Part shown: one piece after another, positions 62,314-64,000 of the stretch
Layout of the letters: each line of letters begins with the position of its first letter
How positions within the stretch are numbered: the first letter of the stretch is position 1
Assembly: GCA_029964075.1 (NCBI GenBank)
Contig: CM057129.1
Span: forward strand, 16,483,430 to 16,547,429
Length of the DNA stretch: 64,000 nucleotides
Source of the DNA: Patiria pectinifera
Lineage: Eukaryota; Echinodermata; Asteroidea; Valvatida; Asterinidae
Direction: 5' to 3'
Notes under the pieces: model-generated
What the model was told of the DNA's origin: nothing
Database searches by the model: none
Seen by the model: only the letters and a program-made list of their open reading frames with translations
Translations under genes and position numbers: made by a program

Positions 62314-63677
62314 GTAAACCCGATTGCTATTTATTTCCATTTTTAATGAGCATGAGATACACAATCTGAATACATGTATTATAAAATAGGTAAATAATAA
62401 TCCGTAAATAAGTAAATAATAATAAGACGGAGATACGGCCTTACAATAAAATAACAATGCAGACTTAGGCCCAATCTAGCATAAAAATAACTCGATAAAT
62501 TTGAGGTTGTCATCCGTAAGAAGGAATAGCTTACTGTAGAAGGGGCACAGTAACTGCTGCTCCATGCTTAAACTATCAGACCTATTTTTCGCATTTATGA
62601 ATACATGTTTTTATACAGAAAGTAATGCACTGCATTTATAAAGTTTGCTCATATTTTGTCACAGTTTTTTTTCGGGTGGGGGGGGGGGGGGGTAGCATGC
62701 ACTCACACATACAAAAAAAATCGAAAGCGGGATGTGGGGTGGACCCTTTTGACGTTATTTTGTCGCAAGTGCACCCACTCCCCTTTAAGCCAATACCTAT
62801 ATGGCCCTTAAGTTATTATAATTAAATTGCATTGTTGGTTTTTTTTGTAAGAAAGACATTTACTGGAAGTAGGCCTAAGCCTATTAGGCCTAAAACAAGT
62901 TTTAAAGTGGGTTAAAGATGATCGCCGGTTCCTTTTTTTCATATTTAATTTAATTATTACTCTGGCCTTCGGCGTTTGGTATGGAGAGATCGTAGTCGCA
63001 GCTTTTGGGGCATTATTAATTATTATTAGTCATTTTTGGTAATGAAACCAAGGGTTCCTCAAAAGCGCCCTATAGGCACTTGCAAGCCTGAAGAAACCTG
63101 TAGAGAGAAGACAACGAGAAGAAGTTACAGTTAAGTTTCAGAGGTGGGAGGAAAAGCCCAGAAGAATATTTTTGGAAAAACCCTCGGAATCAGATAGGGA
63201 CTGAAAACCAAATCAACATACATATTGGCCCAAGCGGGATACTGGGTCACTAGAGTGGAAGGCGAGGAAAGTACCGCTACGCCAACCTGACTCCCAAATT
63301 CATTTTATTTCAGATGGAAATTTGTATATACTGTCAGGCGTGGATTAATTAAAACCATGCCGGGATTCAGAAGGGAATATGGAATCTTCACATTTTTATG
63401 TTTTATATTGTCCTGGCCACGTGGTAAACACACCCGGGGCCATCTATCACCAGATCCTAGTATGGACCATAGTACGTCCTTCAGAGGGGGTGTCAGTCTT
63501 GTGATCCTACTGGAGGGGTTGGAATTGGCGGGAAAACCCTGTGTGCTTGTGCACATTTACATAGGCTTGTGTATAAACATTGGGATTACTTCGATCACCC
63601 CTGTGACCAAAATGGAATGTCTGATGGGGTTATGTCTGTGGTTTTAACGGCTGTTTGGGGCCTGAGAGATACTCCAG
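62314..63677. other. Intron or flank of the + strand gene
   Basis: AT-rich, with a G run at 62680-62692. Near 63080-63300 a segment with GTGGAAGGCGAGGAAAG resembles the SINE surroundings at about 50190. An acceptor-like TTTATTTCAG ends at 63312 but leads to a stop after eleven codons in the expected phase. Confidence 0.4.
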
Positions 63678-63861
63678 ACATGCCAGGGGTGAATGGGCTG
63701 GTTGTGAGGGTCGGGTGGCTCAAATTACATGTGGTGAAGTTGACATTCCATACAATCACTGCATAGTAAACATTAAAGGTGCTCGCTCCAGCAAGAGTTG
63801 CCGCGTCCAACAGTTTCTGGACGAGGAATGGGCATTTCACAATGCACAGCTGCAAGAATGA
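63678..63861 (+). CDS. Possible terminal exon of unknown identity
   Basis: A frame open from about 63618 to TGA at 63861 has protein-like composition with regularly placed cysteines: WAGCEGRVAQITCGEVD, then NHCIVNI, SSKSC, and ends EEWAFHNAQLQE. A plausible acceptor (ACTCCAG) precedes 63678, giving a phase-2 start. That does not match the phase-1 end of exon 2 at 62313, so another exon would have to lie between. CEGRVAQITC faintly recalls the CEG..L.I.C start of SUEL-type lectin domains, but the YGR signature is absent. Low confidence. Confidence 0.25.
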
Positions 63862-64000
63862 GAACATGTCTAAGAAATAGCAGTGACATTATTTGGACGT
63901 TTAATATGAAATCTTCGATTTATTATAATATTTTTCCCCGCCATATTAGAGCAAAGACAGAGATATGGCCTAAAATAAAATACCGGGGTCCATAGATTTC

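Noticed and set aside
63314-63350. Third exon of the + strand gene
   Set aside because: A good acceptor, but the required phase gives a stop after eleven codons and no protein-like sequence.

Overview
The window is eukaryotic, from an invertebrate deuterostome. An echinoderm, possibly a sea star, is my best guess. The reasons are AT-rich intron-bearing genes, ACATGT microsatellites, dense MITEs with poly-C/poly-G cores, tRNA-derived SINEs and LINE fragments. The species is inferred, not shown. No prokaryotic features, CRISPR or rRNA were seen.

Layout. (1) 2-1057 (+): last exon of a chondroitin sulfate synthase (CHSY1/3-like), followed by a probable long 3'UTR and MITEs. (2) 11.59-17.8 kb: no protein gene, but four unrelated tandem-repeat families in a row. 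One is a train of ten hairpins with a ~55-nt period, whose stems use G-U pairs on the + strand and show compensatory changes. Next come an 18-unit minisatellite, a ~160-bp repeat and a field of about 15 AGGGCCAT-like motifs, then spliced-looking non-coding exons. This may be a structured non-coding RNA locus. (3) About 19.8-58.4 kb (-): one giant gene of about 38.6 kb. I reconstruct 34 exons: a signal-peptide exon, three Frizzled-type cysteine-rich domains (Fz CRDs) and fifteen Ig-like domains, each split over two exons. The order is SP, Fz1, IgA, Fz2, IgB, IgC to IgN (twelve), Fz3, IgO, about 2,065 residues in all. All internal introns I could phase are phase 1. (4) 61.07 kb onward (+): start of a divergent gene with a signal peptide, family unrecognised; only its first exons are visible.

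The giant gene is the main discovery. It has no kinase or kringle (unlike MuSK and ROR), and no transmembrane segment was seen, so it may be secreted. Three Fz-Ig modules form the scaffold. A recent tandem Ig array sits between the second and third modules and grew hierarchically: an AB dimer was copied three times, then B was triplicated as ~1.54-kb units. A MITE, a LINE and a multi-hairpin element mark the order of events. Because every half-domain exon is 1-1 symmetric and many are nearly identical, exon skipping, half-domain mixing, gene conversion and copy-number change would all preserve the frame. Function is unknown; Wnt binding or non-self recognition are hypotheses only.
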